Shown here: positions 30,801 through 38,936 of the stretch, piece by piece
How positions within the stretch are numbered: the first letter of the stretch is position 1
Layout: each line of letters opens with the position of its first letter
From: Muribaculaceae bacterium
GTDB taxonomy: Bacteria; Bacteroidota; Bacteroidia; Bacteroidales; Muribaculaceae
Direction of reading: 5' to 3'
DNA length: 64,000 nt
Assembly (NCBI GenBank): GCA_029068655.1
Contig: JAIECF010000110.1
Span: forward strand, 1 to 64,000
Made by a program: the position numbers and the translations under genes
Notes under the pieces: generated by a model
Databases searched by the model: none
Seen by the model: the letters and a program-made list of their open reading frames with translations, nothing else
Told to the model about the DNA's origin: nothing

Positions 30801-31178
30801 CTCCGGGAATGAGTCGCGGAAACGTGTGAGATCCTCCGATAGGCCGACAACGCTTTTGAAGTATACATAGAGTTTAGCCGGATTTACTCCTTCCTGGCAT
30901 ACCCTCTCATAGGCTTTGTTCAGTTCATTTACCGTGAAGCTTCCGAAATCTTTGCCGAACACTACCATGCAGATCTCGCAATCCGCAAGAGTAGAGTCAA
31001 GACTCTCCGATGAGGAGTATAGGGGGGAATCAGCAAGATAATCCCACTTGGTGAGGTATATATGGATGTCCTGGGGCTCCAGGATAAGATTCAGGTGCTC
31101 CACGAGGTCAGACAGCTCCAGGCTTTCTTCATCCAGTCCTGTGCCCAAAGCAAGGAATATCTTCACTCTCTTTTTCAT
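27855..31178 (-). CDS. DUF4062-like N-terminal domain plus coiled coil plus ~16-18 kinesin-light-chain-type TPR repeats
   Basis: N-terminus MKKRVKIFLALGTGLDEESLELSDLVEHLNLILEPQDIHIYLTKWDYL; repeated 42-aa DTATSFNNVGSTYGELGDHQKALEYQLKALDIRMKVFGEKHP units. Confidence 0.85.
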   Translation of the reverse strand: MKKRVKIFLALGTGLDEESLELSDLVEHLNLILEPQDIHIYLTKWDYLADSPLYSSSESLDSTLADCEICMVVFGKDFGSFTVNELNKAYERVCQEGVNPAKLYVYFKSVVGLSEDLTRFRDSFPEAYGHFTGHFSDVNMLKNDFLLQFQLFQNQHLQNSCPVEVNDSKITVFGKDLFIDLMKIPFLGNNETYTDLLDDIDDLKEWLEDHEPDHRKYAEKAEKLREKEEKRDKMEKSIWSTAIDIARLSNKKCSDRLRKAIELFNAGDNKGAAAILDTEDILKDAEHNLQMKRLHEEGLRTNIEELNLKIKTLENEMSEGWREEILKLQEKVIEYTKEAFGENSREYINALLKGGALYSLLGQFNKALPLQEKALKLSQKIFDEENELTAESLDDLGATYGKLGDYQIALKYHKSALDIRMEVLGAEHKDTAISFNNVGLTYGRTGNHQKALEYQLKALEILMKVFGTEHPDTATFFNNIGCTYGELGDNQEALEYQLRALDIRMKVLGTENPDTANSFNNVGTSYGNLGNHQKELEYLQRALNIYLKVFGVEHPDTAISFNNVGCTYGELGDYQKALKYQLKALDIRMKVFGEKHPDTASSFNNVGSTYGDLGDHRKSLEYEYKALKIRMKVLGDEHPSTGTSFNNVGYTFGRLGDHRKALVYNLRALNIRMKIFGAEHLDTATSFNNTGSTYSELGEHQKALEYNLRALNIYMTIFGEKHPYTATSLNNVGKNYNNLGNHKKALEYQLRALDIRIERLGGEHPDTATSFNDVGSTYSDLGEYQKALEYNQKALEINMNVFGEKHLYTATSFNNVGLTYGRTGDHQKALEYQLKALDIYLKVFGNEHPDTANSFNNVGSTYGEIGDNQKALEYQLKALDIRMNVFGEDHPDTAISFNNVGYTYGKLKNYPKALEYNHKALDIIIKFFGIEHPNTATSLNNIGLIYYKLGDHRKALKYIQKAVDIELNIYGEEYPDIATSYSNISDIYREIEEYQKALEYRIKILEWYLRNSSKKGKATATAYNNVGAQYRDLGEYDKALEYIGKAYSISKETGRTEYEAVHLNRLGRVYALMGDMETAKAKFEEAISLLPEDHPEAIDSRERLQKL
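28080..30080 (-). repeat. Tandem ~126-bp repeat block encoding 42-aa TPR units
   Basis: At least 15 consecutive units of exactly 42 aa, counted in the ORF translation. Confidence 0.85.
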
Positions 31179-31424
31179 TATGATAATTGTTTCGAAGTAT
31201 ATTGGGGGAACAGTTATATGTACCAATGATAAGACAATAACATGAAATGCCTTTCCTGCACAACAGCAAATAATGGGTGTTTTATAAAACGTATGTTACC
31301 TTTTGCCATCGCGGGACGCGCCCGGAGGTCGCTAACTACACTGGGGACACTCGAATTCTTGAGTAAAGCGTTATTTGAACCGCATTGCACGGGCCGTGCA
31401 TCCCTACAAGAGCGTAATATGAAT

Positions 31425-31970
31425 CTAATAGTGTAGTAGCTTTTCGCCGTTCAGGGTCGCGTGGCTTTCGGTGAAGATGACGGGATATTTGTCTTCCAGG
31501 TTATCACGCTGGTAGCGGTCCCATACCTTCAGGAAATCTTGCTTCAGGGAAATGATAGAATCAAAATTCTCGGTCGGTATTTCCGGATATGTGTCTCTGA
31601 ACGTCGATTTAAATTCCTTAAGTTCGTCGGTCTCGGTGCCGCCATTCTTAAAGAAGACAGTCAGTTTGCCGTTGTCATTGTCGCCGTCGCATAGTTTGTC
31701 GTAGGCCGTCTTGAGTTCAGACTCGGTGTATTTACCGAATCTTGTAGCGAACAAGACGAAGCATAGGTTGCATTGCTCAAGAGTCTTATTGTATTCCTCC
31801 TGTTTGTGTCGTTCGCTCATGGAGGCGTCGAGATACTCCCACTTCACGAGGTAGATCCTGACATCCTCGTTTTCCAATGCGAGGTTCATGTGTCCGATAA
31901 GATCTGCAATTTCCAACCGTTCTCTTTTCAGTTCCTCGCTCGATGCCAGGAATATCTTGAGTTTTTTCAT
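31425..31970 (-). CDS. Stand-alone DUF4062-like protein, paralogous to the N-terminus of the TPR protein
   Basis: MKKLKIFLASSEELKRERLEIADLIGHMNLALENEDVRIYLVKWEYL aligns with the N-terminus of 27855..31178; TAATG overlap with the TIR gene. Confidence 0.8.
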   Translation of the reverse strand: MKKLKIFLASSEELKRERLEIADLIGHMNLALENEDVRIYLVKWEYLDASMSERHKQEEYNKTLEQCNLCFVLFATRFGKYTESELKTAYDKLCDGDNDNGKLTVFFKNGGTETDELKEFKSTFRDTYPEIPTENFDSIISLKQDFLKVWDRYQRDNLEDKYPVIFTESHATLNGEKLLHY

Positions 31971-33346
31971 TATTTTACATGATTACTTTTTATCGGGAAG
32001 AGTGGAATATCGTGTCCTGAAGCTTTCTCGTAAATCCTATCTGCTATTTGATCTATTGAGACGAATTTTTCTGTGGCTGGGCTAAAGAACTGCAAATTCT
32101 TTATACTTACCTCATAAGTTTCATTAATATATCTAATCAGAGCATCCGATCTTATATCGGTCTCTCGGATTCTCGACCAATTAATATTTCGGTTAGTAGA
32201 GAATTTAGGAATATCGTTCCTAAATTGATATTTACTTAAAACTCTTTTAAGAGCCCATTTAATCTTCCATTTAGGTTGGAAATCGAAATTCCAAAACTCT
32301 ACGATATTTTGTTTGATGAAAGTTCTGGATATGTCATACCTAAGAGTATTCCTTATGAAATCATACAATCCATCCCAGTATACCTGTATGAATGTTTCGT
32401 CTACTGTGGAATATTGGGCTTTTTGCATCCTGCTCTGGATGATGAATTTTTCTAGAATCTGTTCGGCTGTAAAGGATACTAATTCCTTTTCTGAAGAGGC
32501 CTCAGAAGCCGCCGTTTCTTTTATCGGTTTCTCCGATTCGTCAGCATTAGCAGCTCTCTTCTCGCCATGAAGGGCTGCATAAAGCTTTTTATGAAGTTCT
32601 ATCTGTTTGGGATTGTTTTTGATAAGGTATTCAACCCCTTCAATACCATCCAACGGATGAAACTTCCATCCGCACACGCTGCAAAACTCTTCTTCTAAAT
32701 CGAACTTTGTATTGCAAATCCGGCAGTATTTCTTATCAACGCCTATAGACTTAGAGAGATTTCTTAACTTTGTAATCTCTAATTCTATCTCATACTGTTT
32801 TTTTACGAAAGTCTCCGCATCCTCCTTAATCTGATTAAGAAGGTTGTTTCTTTCTTCCTCCTTTTCCTTTTTTTTCAGCCTTTCTTGTTCTTCCTGTCTG
32901 GATTTCTCTTGGATTTTTTTGATCCGGTCTTTATGCTCCTCGGTTTCTACATAATCGAGTAGTCGATCCTGATAGTTCTCGAACTGAAAGGATTCATATC
33001 TCCTTAAAGCAATTGGCAACTCACGCGGAGTCATGTCTTTTAGGATTGTCAATATGTTGCCGTTTTTCTGTTCATCGAGTTTTAGATCGACAAACAATCC
33101 CCATTCATATTTTACATATTTCGACTTCGGATATTCCGGGTCGGAAGAAAACACAATAATATGCTCTGCTGTATCCAGAGCCTCCTCAATACTTTCTCTG
33201 TATTGAGAATCTCCTAATTTACGTAGTTCTTTGGATGCGAGGAATGTATTAAAGTGATTTTTGGTAAGAAAATCATATACTTCCTCCGCATACTTATAAT
33301 CCTCGCTCTTACACGAGATAAACACATCGTATTTAGTTGAGTCCAT
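31970..33346 (-). CDS. TIR-domain protein with coiled coil and zinc ribbon
   Basis: YDVFISCKSEDYKYAEEVYDFLTKNHFNTFLASKEL, AEHIIVFSSDPEYPKSKYVKYEWGLFVDL (candidate catalytic Glu), CRICNTKFDLEEEFCSVCGW. Confidence 0.88.
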   Translation of the reverse strand: MDSTKYDVFISCKSEDYKYAEEVYDFLTKNHFNTFLASKELRKLGDSQYRESIEEALDTAEHIIVFSSDPEYPKSKYVKYEWGLFVDLKLDEQKNGNILTILKDMTPRELPIALRRYESFQFENYQDRLLDYVETEEHKDRIKKIQEKSRQEEQERLKKKEKEEERNNLLNQIKEDAETFVKKQYEIELEITKLRNLSKSIGVDKKYCRICNTKFDLEEEFCSVCGWKFHPLDGIEGVEYLIKNNPKQIELHKKLYAALHGEKRAANADESEKPIKETAASEASSEKELVSFTAEQILEKFIIQSRMQKAQYSTVDETFIQVYWDGLYDFIRNTLRYDISRTFIKQNIVEFWNFDFQPKWKIKWALKRVLSKYQFRNDIPKFSTNRNINWSRIRETDIRSDALIRYINETYEVSIKNLQFFSPATEKFVSIDQIADRIYEKASGHDIPLFPIKSNHVK

Positions 33347-33360
33347 AATTATTTCTCTAA

Positions 33361-33687
33361 TTATTTTTTTAATGAAACATGAGATATGATATTTTTATTT
33401 TTAGGGCGGATTTCGAAGCCGAGCTTGATGATGTGCTTCAGGGTATTGATGGCCGTGTTCCGGTCGTAATCCTTTTCGATTTCCGGAAGCTCTTCATAGG
33501 GGATGAGGCATGGTGTCTGTTTCAGAAGGTCATCTCTCTTATCTCCGTATGACCATCCTTCAGCCATGCGGTTCTGTGCCCATACCTCATGCACATTCTT
33601 GGCTATCGTCTCGCTTAGACATGCCAATTCCGCGGGTAGCTCTATATCGGCAAGGTCTGCCGGTTTTGGTATATATCGGTCTTTCAT
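33361..33687 (-). CDS. Stand-alone RyR (ryanodine receptor repeat) domain protein
   Basis: 108 aa; VHEVWAQNRMAEGWSYGDKRDDLLKQTPCLIPYEELPEIEKDYDRNTAINTLKHIIKLGFEI matches the RyR repeat pattern. Confidence 0.9.
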   Translation of the reverse strand: MKDRYIPKPADLADIELPAELACLSETIAKNVHEVWAQNRMAEGWSYGDKRDDLLKQTPCLIPYEELPEIEKDYDRNTAINTLKHIIKLGFEIRPKNKNIISHVSLKK

Positions 33688-33701
33688 GGAATATAACTTC
33701 T

Positions 33702-35804
33702 TTATATTGACGAAATCCTTTCGTTTTCTTTGATTTTTGAGTACAATTCTCCGAGATTACTGTTTATATCTGTATCGTAATCCCTTACTTTTGGATTGGG
33801 ATCATATCTGGTCAAATCATAATTACTGCAGATATCCACATGTGCCTGTCTGGCTTTATATTTATCCTTTAATTCCTTGAATTCAATTTTGATATCTTCA
33901 AAATTGGTTGATTTTTTTCTGATGATGTCAAATTCCTTTTGTTCATCTTCATTTAAAGGTCTGAATCCTAACAGTATCCTTTCGGTATTCCATCGATTGT
34001 GTTCTACCATCTGCAATTGATTTCTTGTCTCTCCATCTTCAAATTTTTTGTTGAATGAAGTCTCCGGATCTTTAGAAAATTCAGATTCCTTGAATCCCAA
34101 AGACCTAAGCTTAACAAACAACATATTAGCAGAATAGTTGCTTGACCATTTATTCAATATGTCATTGTTATCCCAATGGGGAATCCACCCGTTTGACGTA
34201 TTGTAGAGGTAATCTATAATTGTTCCATACGTATCATTAAGGAGATTCTCAGAATAGCATTCATTCAGCATGCCGAAAGCTCGGAATCTGTTTCCTCTGC
34301 CAGGCAGTTCCCGCATGAGTTGAACAGCGATATCGCTTTCCTTCTGCCTCACCAACACCATGTTGAGGGAGGGCCCATCGATCACCTCCGAAGGCAATCC
34401 CATGCTTATGGCAAGATTCCTTTCCGAGTCTTCTCCGCATAATGCAATGGTCACGATGCGATTGGACTCCGAGCAGCTTTCCTTCAGATATTTCCTGATC
34501 TCAGGCTCAGCTACATCTCCCTTGATGAATTCCCACTCTATGTCCATGAAGTTTTTCGGACCAAGATATCTGTAAGGAGATGTGGAATCTGCATCCGCCA
34601 GAGGATCTTGCCATTCCCCGTCAGCTTTCCATCGTGCTAAGTCAAACAGCACGGAATGACGGTTTCTGAACCTTTCACCCAATTTGCCGGCGTCAGGATC
34701 TATGAACGATATTCTGGAATATGTCTGATAGTTCCCTTCCTTGAAGTTGGGAAAGTGGAGCACCTGCGCGGCATTAGTAGCCAAGGCTTTGGCCAGTCCT
34801 GTCATCCCGATCAGTATAAGATGCACGCTTCTGTCGCTCTCCTTTCCGATTCCGGAGCCATCTAATGGAAGGTATCCGTTACCGTCGAAGCTTGTCAATG
34901 AAAGTACTTTCTGCCCCCATATTTCATTGAAGTTAAAAGGATGGAAATCCAGGTTGTCGATAGCGCGCTCTTTGGGTTTTCCGCAGAAGTCAACCTGCTG
35001 CAAAAGGGAGAACATTGTGTCGGAATTGATCTGGACATAGCAAGGCACTTTTTCATGGGCCTCGGTGGTGGCGGAGGCAGAAAGACTCCTTCCCACGGTA
35101 CTGTGGCACGCTGTTTCCTTCAGAATAATGGCCGATATCTTCTTTACGCATTCAAGACATACATCATCGTGATCCTCTCGGCCTTCTTCACCCACAATAT
35201 AGATCTCCTTGGGATTACAGCCCAAAGAAAGACGCTCAAGATCATCATTGGCATTGATTGCACCACTCATTATTATGAGATTTCTTTCTATACTATCGTC
35301 AATGTTGGCATGAAGCCAATCCCGTATCTCTGTACTGTCTCTTTCACACATCAGCAGGATGTGGCTCTTAGGGTATTTTTTCTGAATTTTGTCAAACAAT
35401 GAGGGAACACTGCGGTTGAACCCCAATATTATGACATGGTGAGATACCTTATAAGTTGTTTCACCATGTTGATAGTTCTCTACCCTCAGCGACAGAATGT
35501 TGCTGATAACGGATATAAGCATACCGCTGAAAATAACCAAGCCCACCAAGGCTATTATCAGCGCGAAAGGAGCGAATAGATATTCTGGCGGCTTACCGGG
35601 GTCCATCAGAAAGAACAGCACATCATACCACCGGCCATTACTTTCCGCGCCATTGGAGTCATAGAAGTCTCCGCTATAGCTCAGAACGATAAGGACCAGA
35701 TAGACGGCCAGCATTATCAGGAACAGCCACATTATCTGCAGCCCGAATCCCTTGGAGAATGATCTGTCGAAAAACAGTAAGAAACTCTTTCTTTTATGTC
35801 TCAA
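33702..35804 (-). CDS. CASTOR/POLLUX-like ion channel with RCK/TrkA-N-like region and C-terminal RyR-like region
   Basis: Two TM helices, DPG motif after pore loop (LFFLMDPGKPPEYL), VSHHVIILGFNRSVPSLFDKI Rossmann start, C-terminal VEHNRWNTERILLGFRPLNEDEQ...HVDICSNYDLTRYDPNPKVRDYDTD. Confidence 0.82.
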   Translation of the reverse strand: MRHKRKSFLLFFDRSFSKGFGLQIMWLFLIMLAVYLVLIVLSYSGDFYDSNGAESNGRWYDVLFFLMDPGKPPEYLFAPFALIIALVGLVIFSGMLISVISNILSLRVENYQHGETTYKVSHHVIILGFNRSVPSLFDKIQKKYPKSHILLMCERDSTEIRDWLHANIDDSIERNLIIMSGAINANDDLERLSLGCNPKEIYIVGEEGREDHDDVCLECVKKISAIILKETACHSTVGRSLSASATTEAHEKVPCYVQINSDTMFSLLQQVDFCGKPKERAIDNLDFHPFNFNEIWGQKVLSLTSFDGNGYLPLDGSGIGKESDRSVHLILIGMTGLAKALATNAAQVLHFPNFKEGNYQTYSRISFIDPDAGKLGERFRNRHSVLFDLARWKADGEWQDPLADADSTSPYRYLGPKNFMDIEWEFIKGDVAEPEIRKYLKESCSESNRIVTIALCGEDSERNLAISMGLPSEVIDGPSLNMVLVRQKESDIAVQLMRELPGRGNRFRAFGMLNECYSENLLNDTYGTIIDYLYNTSNGWIPHWDNNDILNKWSSNYSANMLFVKLRSLGFKESEFSKDPETSFNKKFEDGETRNQLQMVEHNRWNTERILLGFRPLNEDEQKEFDIIRKKSTNFEDIKIEFKELKDKYKARQAHVDICSNYDLTRYDPNPKVRDYDTDINSNLGELYSKIKENERISSI

Positions 35805-35832
35805 AACCTGAGTGTATAAGGTTAGCGGTTAT

Positions 35833-36309
35833 TCAATCGTCTTTATTACCATCCAAATCCAGTTCCTCATTAATCCTTTCAAGTTCCTGATTCAGGTGAT
35901 TCCCATATTTCTCCAACTCATCCAGACCATAGTCTTCCATGCTTTCTGTCCCTTCCTTATATCCCTTCATGAAGGCTCCTGCTCCTTCAAGAAATGGAAT
36001 AAGCTCGTTGCCGAGTTTTTTCGCTCCTTCGGTCATGATGATCACGGTGAGTTTCCCTTCTACACGGCCAAGGGCTCTGAGCTGTTCAGAAGAGAATTCG
36101 CAGTCCTCCATGTCATAGTGGATGTCTTCAAGTTCCTCGAGGGCATCGGCCCATTCGTTGACACCCCACTTCTCGCCGTTTTTTTGGATTTTCTCCGAAA
36201 GACGATCGAGGCGGTCCATAACTCTCTCTTCGTGAGGTCTGCAGCCTGTAAAAAGAACTGCCATGCATGCCATCAGCACGCTGCCTGCAATGAGTCTTAT
36301 CATCTTCAT
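35833..36309 (-). CDS. Hypothetical lipoprotein, mostly helical
   Basis: Lipobox AVLFTGCRPH; overlaps the upstream gene by 4 nt. Confidence 0.75.
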   Translation of the reverse strand: MKMIRLIAGSVLMACMAVLFTGCRPHEERVMDRLDRLSEKIQKNGEKWGVNEWADALEELEDIHYDMEDCEFSSEQLRALGRVEGKLTVIIMTEGAKKLGNELIPFLEGAGAFMKGYKEGTESMEDYGLDELEKYGNHLNQELERINEELDLDGNKDD

Positions 36310-38930
36310 GCAATTTCCAATACTTGTTCAAAATCCTGAATGGTGTCGCCCTCTTTGATTTCGCCGAGACGGAAACCATCGCCAGTTGTCTCGCAATAGA
36401 GATATTCTATCCCATTGTGTTCCTTCACGACGTTGTCGGCTGTGATGCCGAGAATGTCTTTTATGACAGGCTTATACTCCACTCCTACGGCTGCGTGTCC
36501 GTATTTCTCCGACATCATGAAGAGGGTCTTGTAGCCAAGTTCGCGGAAGAGCGCGATGGTCAGTGAAGACTTGCAGTCGCAGTCTCCCTCCTTGTCGTAG
36601 AGCACCTCGTCGGGAAATCTCATATATTCCTTGGAGACATCGTTGTAGTTGATTCCTGAAGAGAACTCATCTACCTTATAGTTGATGTTGGGCATCTGGC
36701 AGAAATCGAGGGCGAACTGCAGCATCTCGGCCTCATCCAGGCCTGCTTCCGCGACACTTCTTTTGATGTATGCGGCGATTTCCCTTACCTTTCTCTTGCG
36801 CTCGGGTTCGCGGTCTATGTAGTCGAAAATGAAGGAGACATTATCAAGATAGTGGTGACCATCCATACCATAGCTGACAAACGGATTCTTCTCGCGAAGG
36901 TCTTTCATTTCGTCTGCATCGAATTCGAGAGTGTAGGAACCGTGAAGTTTATTGCCTCTGCGCTCGTCGAGGTCCCAGTTGTAGATGCTCGTCTTACGCT
37001 CAGCGTTGCTGTTGTCCCCCTCCATAGAGATAAGTGGAATCTCCACTTTCGTCTCGAAATCACTTGGCCTCATGCCGTCGAGTGATCCACCGATGCGGAA
37101 GCCGTCGGAAGATGTTTCGCAGAAGATATATGTCTTCCCGTTGTATTCAAACGTCGCGTCTTCCATCTTCTGGCCGAAGATAGTGCCATCTTTGATCCAG
37201 TTCCGCTTCGCCTCGATACCGATTGCGCCGTATTTCTGCATTCTCGAGTAGAGGAACACCACGTTGTAGCCGGAATAATGAGCAAGCACTGCAGCCAAGA
37301 ACGCCTTGCTATTGCTGTCTCCCTCCTTGTCATAGAGCACTTCATCCGGGAAGCGGATGTAGTCCTCGAATTTAAGAATAGCATCGCTCTCGCGGTTGAG
37401 CACATAGCGGATATTGGGTTCCTGCACGAAATCAAGCATGAACTGCAGGGAGTCATTTTCGGTATCGATTGAGTTCTTGGCGGCGATTTCCTTGATACGC
37501 TTTGCCACAAAACGGCTTCTTGCCGAGACGCCTGCGTGAGAGTCTACATAGCCGAACATCTCCTTGATCATGGTTGGCAGTGGCTTATCGTTGCGCTGGT
37601 TGAAGAACGGATTTGCAAACCTCAGATCGCGTATATACTGGGAATCGAAATATAATTCCATTCTGCCCTTTTTATCCGGGTCTGTCTCAAGCGCCCATTC
37701 ATACTGCCTCTCTATGTCGCCTGTAGGATTCTCTGCTATTTCATCGATTTCTTCCTCCTCGTCGGGAGCGTATGGATTGATGATCTTCCAAGGGCGGCTG
37801 TTTGGCTTGAGAGCCATGTTTATCCCGACTGCGGAACTTATCGCCATGGCAAGCGGTAAGAAGTCAAACCTGTAATATCGGAAGAAGAGCATGGTCACAG
37901 TGCAGCAGCCGAGTATCAGCATGTCGTAGCCCCGCTGGCTCAGCATTTTGTTGAATAGGTCGATACGCGGCTGTATGGTATCGGAGCGTTCGATGCACTC
38001 GATCTTTATAGCCCTTACGATGACCCACACAGCGTAATATGCCAGATAGAGAGGAGCATCCATCCAGAACTTATAGCCGATGAACCGAAGTCCCAATATC
38101 TTGACCTGTATGATATACCATATGACATAGATGACTGCATATATGAAAGCCGCAGGAAGCGCAGTGTCTTTCCATCCGTAAGCCGGGCTGTTGTAATGCT
38201 CTCGGTAATCGTTTTTATTGTATAGGTCATAGAATACGCCGAAAGCGGCTGCGCGAGCCTCGGGAGGCATTGCATCCTTAGCTGAAGAATGTATGCCGAT
38301 GTAGCTGGCCACTGCCACCGGTATACGCATAGGTTTCAACTTATTCCTGTCCTTTTTCTCCTTCTTGACTTTCTTCTTTAAATTCTTCTCCTCCTCCTCA
38401 ACTGTGGACTCAGCATTCACGAAAGCTGGTCCGGCCTCGGACTTATCCTTCGGCAGCCCCATGTAGGCGTTCAGGCTACACTTCAGCCAAAACGTCTTCC
38501 ATGTGCGTTCGCCTACGGCAGTCGGGGCCTCCGGATCGGAAGGACGGGCCGTATAGCCTATCTTCTCCGGTTTGCTCCCATCGGTCTTCTTATAGATATA
38601 TCCATCCTGGGAGATATAGCCGTAGGTACGGTATTTCGGTTTCACGGTGTCGTCTTCGGGATCAGTGACGAGTACCTCCACGTATGCGTTGTCGTCTCTG
38701 CCTTCTCCCATCTTGATGCGTCCTATGGCCACACCTTTGGCCTTGTCCAGCAGATGCACTTCGGGCACTTCGTAGGCGTCAGACGGCGTAAGGCAGCCGA
38801 TGCTCTGCATCTTCTTTGTGCGCTTTTCTGCTACAGCAATCCAGACCTTGATCTTAAACAGCTGCACGACCAATACAAGCAGCGCCAATGCACCGCTACC
38901 AATAAGCGCGTATGTTAGCATATTTGACAT
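36306..38930 (-). CDS. Multi-TM protein with two tandem transglutaminase-like domains
   Basis: Repeated RFPDEVLYDKEGD(CDCKS|SNSKA)...KYG(HAAVGVE|AIGIE)...(CETTGDGFRLGE|CETSSDGFRIGG) blocks; N-terminal and central TM helices. Confidence 0.82.
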   Translation of the reverse strand: MSNMLTYALIGSGALALLVLVVQLFKIKVWIAVAEKRTKKMQSIGCLTPSDAYEVPEVHLLDKAKGVAIGRIKMGEGRDDNAYVEVLVTDPEDDTVKPKYRTYGYISQDGYIYKKTDGSKPEKIGYTARPSDPEAPTAVGERTWKTFWLKCSLNAYMGLPKDKSEAGPAFVNAESTVEEEEKNLKKKVKKEKKDRNKLKPMRIPVAVASYIGIHSSAKDAMPPEARAAAFGVFYDLYNKNDYREHYNSPAYGWKDTALPAAFIYAVIYVIWYIIQVKILGLRFIGYKFWMDAPLYLAYYAVWVIVRAIKIECIERSDTIQPRIDLFNKMLSQRGYDMLILGCCTVTMLFFRYYRFDFLPLAMAISSAVGINMALKPNSRPWKIINPYAPDEEEEIDEIAENPTGDIERQYEWALETDPDKKGRMELYFDSQYIRDLRFANPFFNQRNDKPLPTMIKEMFGYVDSHAGVSARSRFVAKRIKEIAAKNSIDTENDSLQFMLDFVQEPNIRYVLNRESDAILKFEDYIRFPDEVLYDKEGDSNSKAFLAAVLAHYSGYNVVFLYSRMQKYGAIGIEAKRNWIKDGTIFGQKMEDATFEYNGKTYIFCETSSDGFRIGGSLDGMRPSDFETKVEIPLISMEGDNSNAERKTSIYNWDLDERRGNKLHGSYTLEFDADEMKDLREKNPFVSYGMDGHHYLDNVSFIFDYIDREPERKRKVREIAAYIKRSVAEAGLDEAEMLQFALDFCQMPNINYKVDEFSSGINYNDVSKEYMRFPDEVLYDKEGDCDCKSSLTIALFRELGYKTLFMMSEKYGHAAVGVEYKPVIKDILGITADNVVKEHNGIEYLYCETTGDGFRLGEIKEGDTIQDFEQVLEIA

Positions 38931-38936
38931 ATATAA

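Noticed and set aside
31425-31970. Assigning the short DUF4062-like ORF as a pseudogene
   Set aside because: Intact start, TAATG coupling to the TIR gene and a complete domain make a functional gene at least as likely
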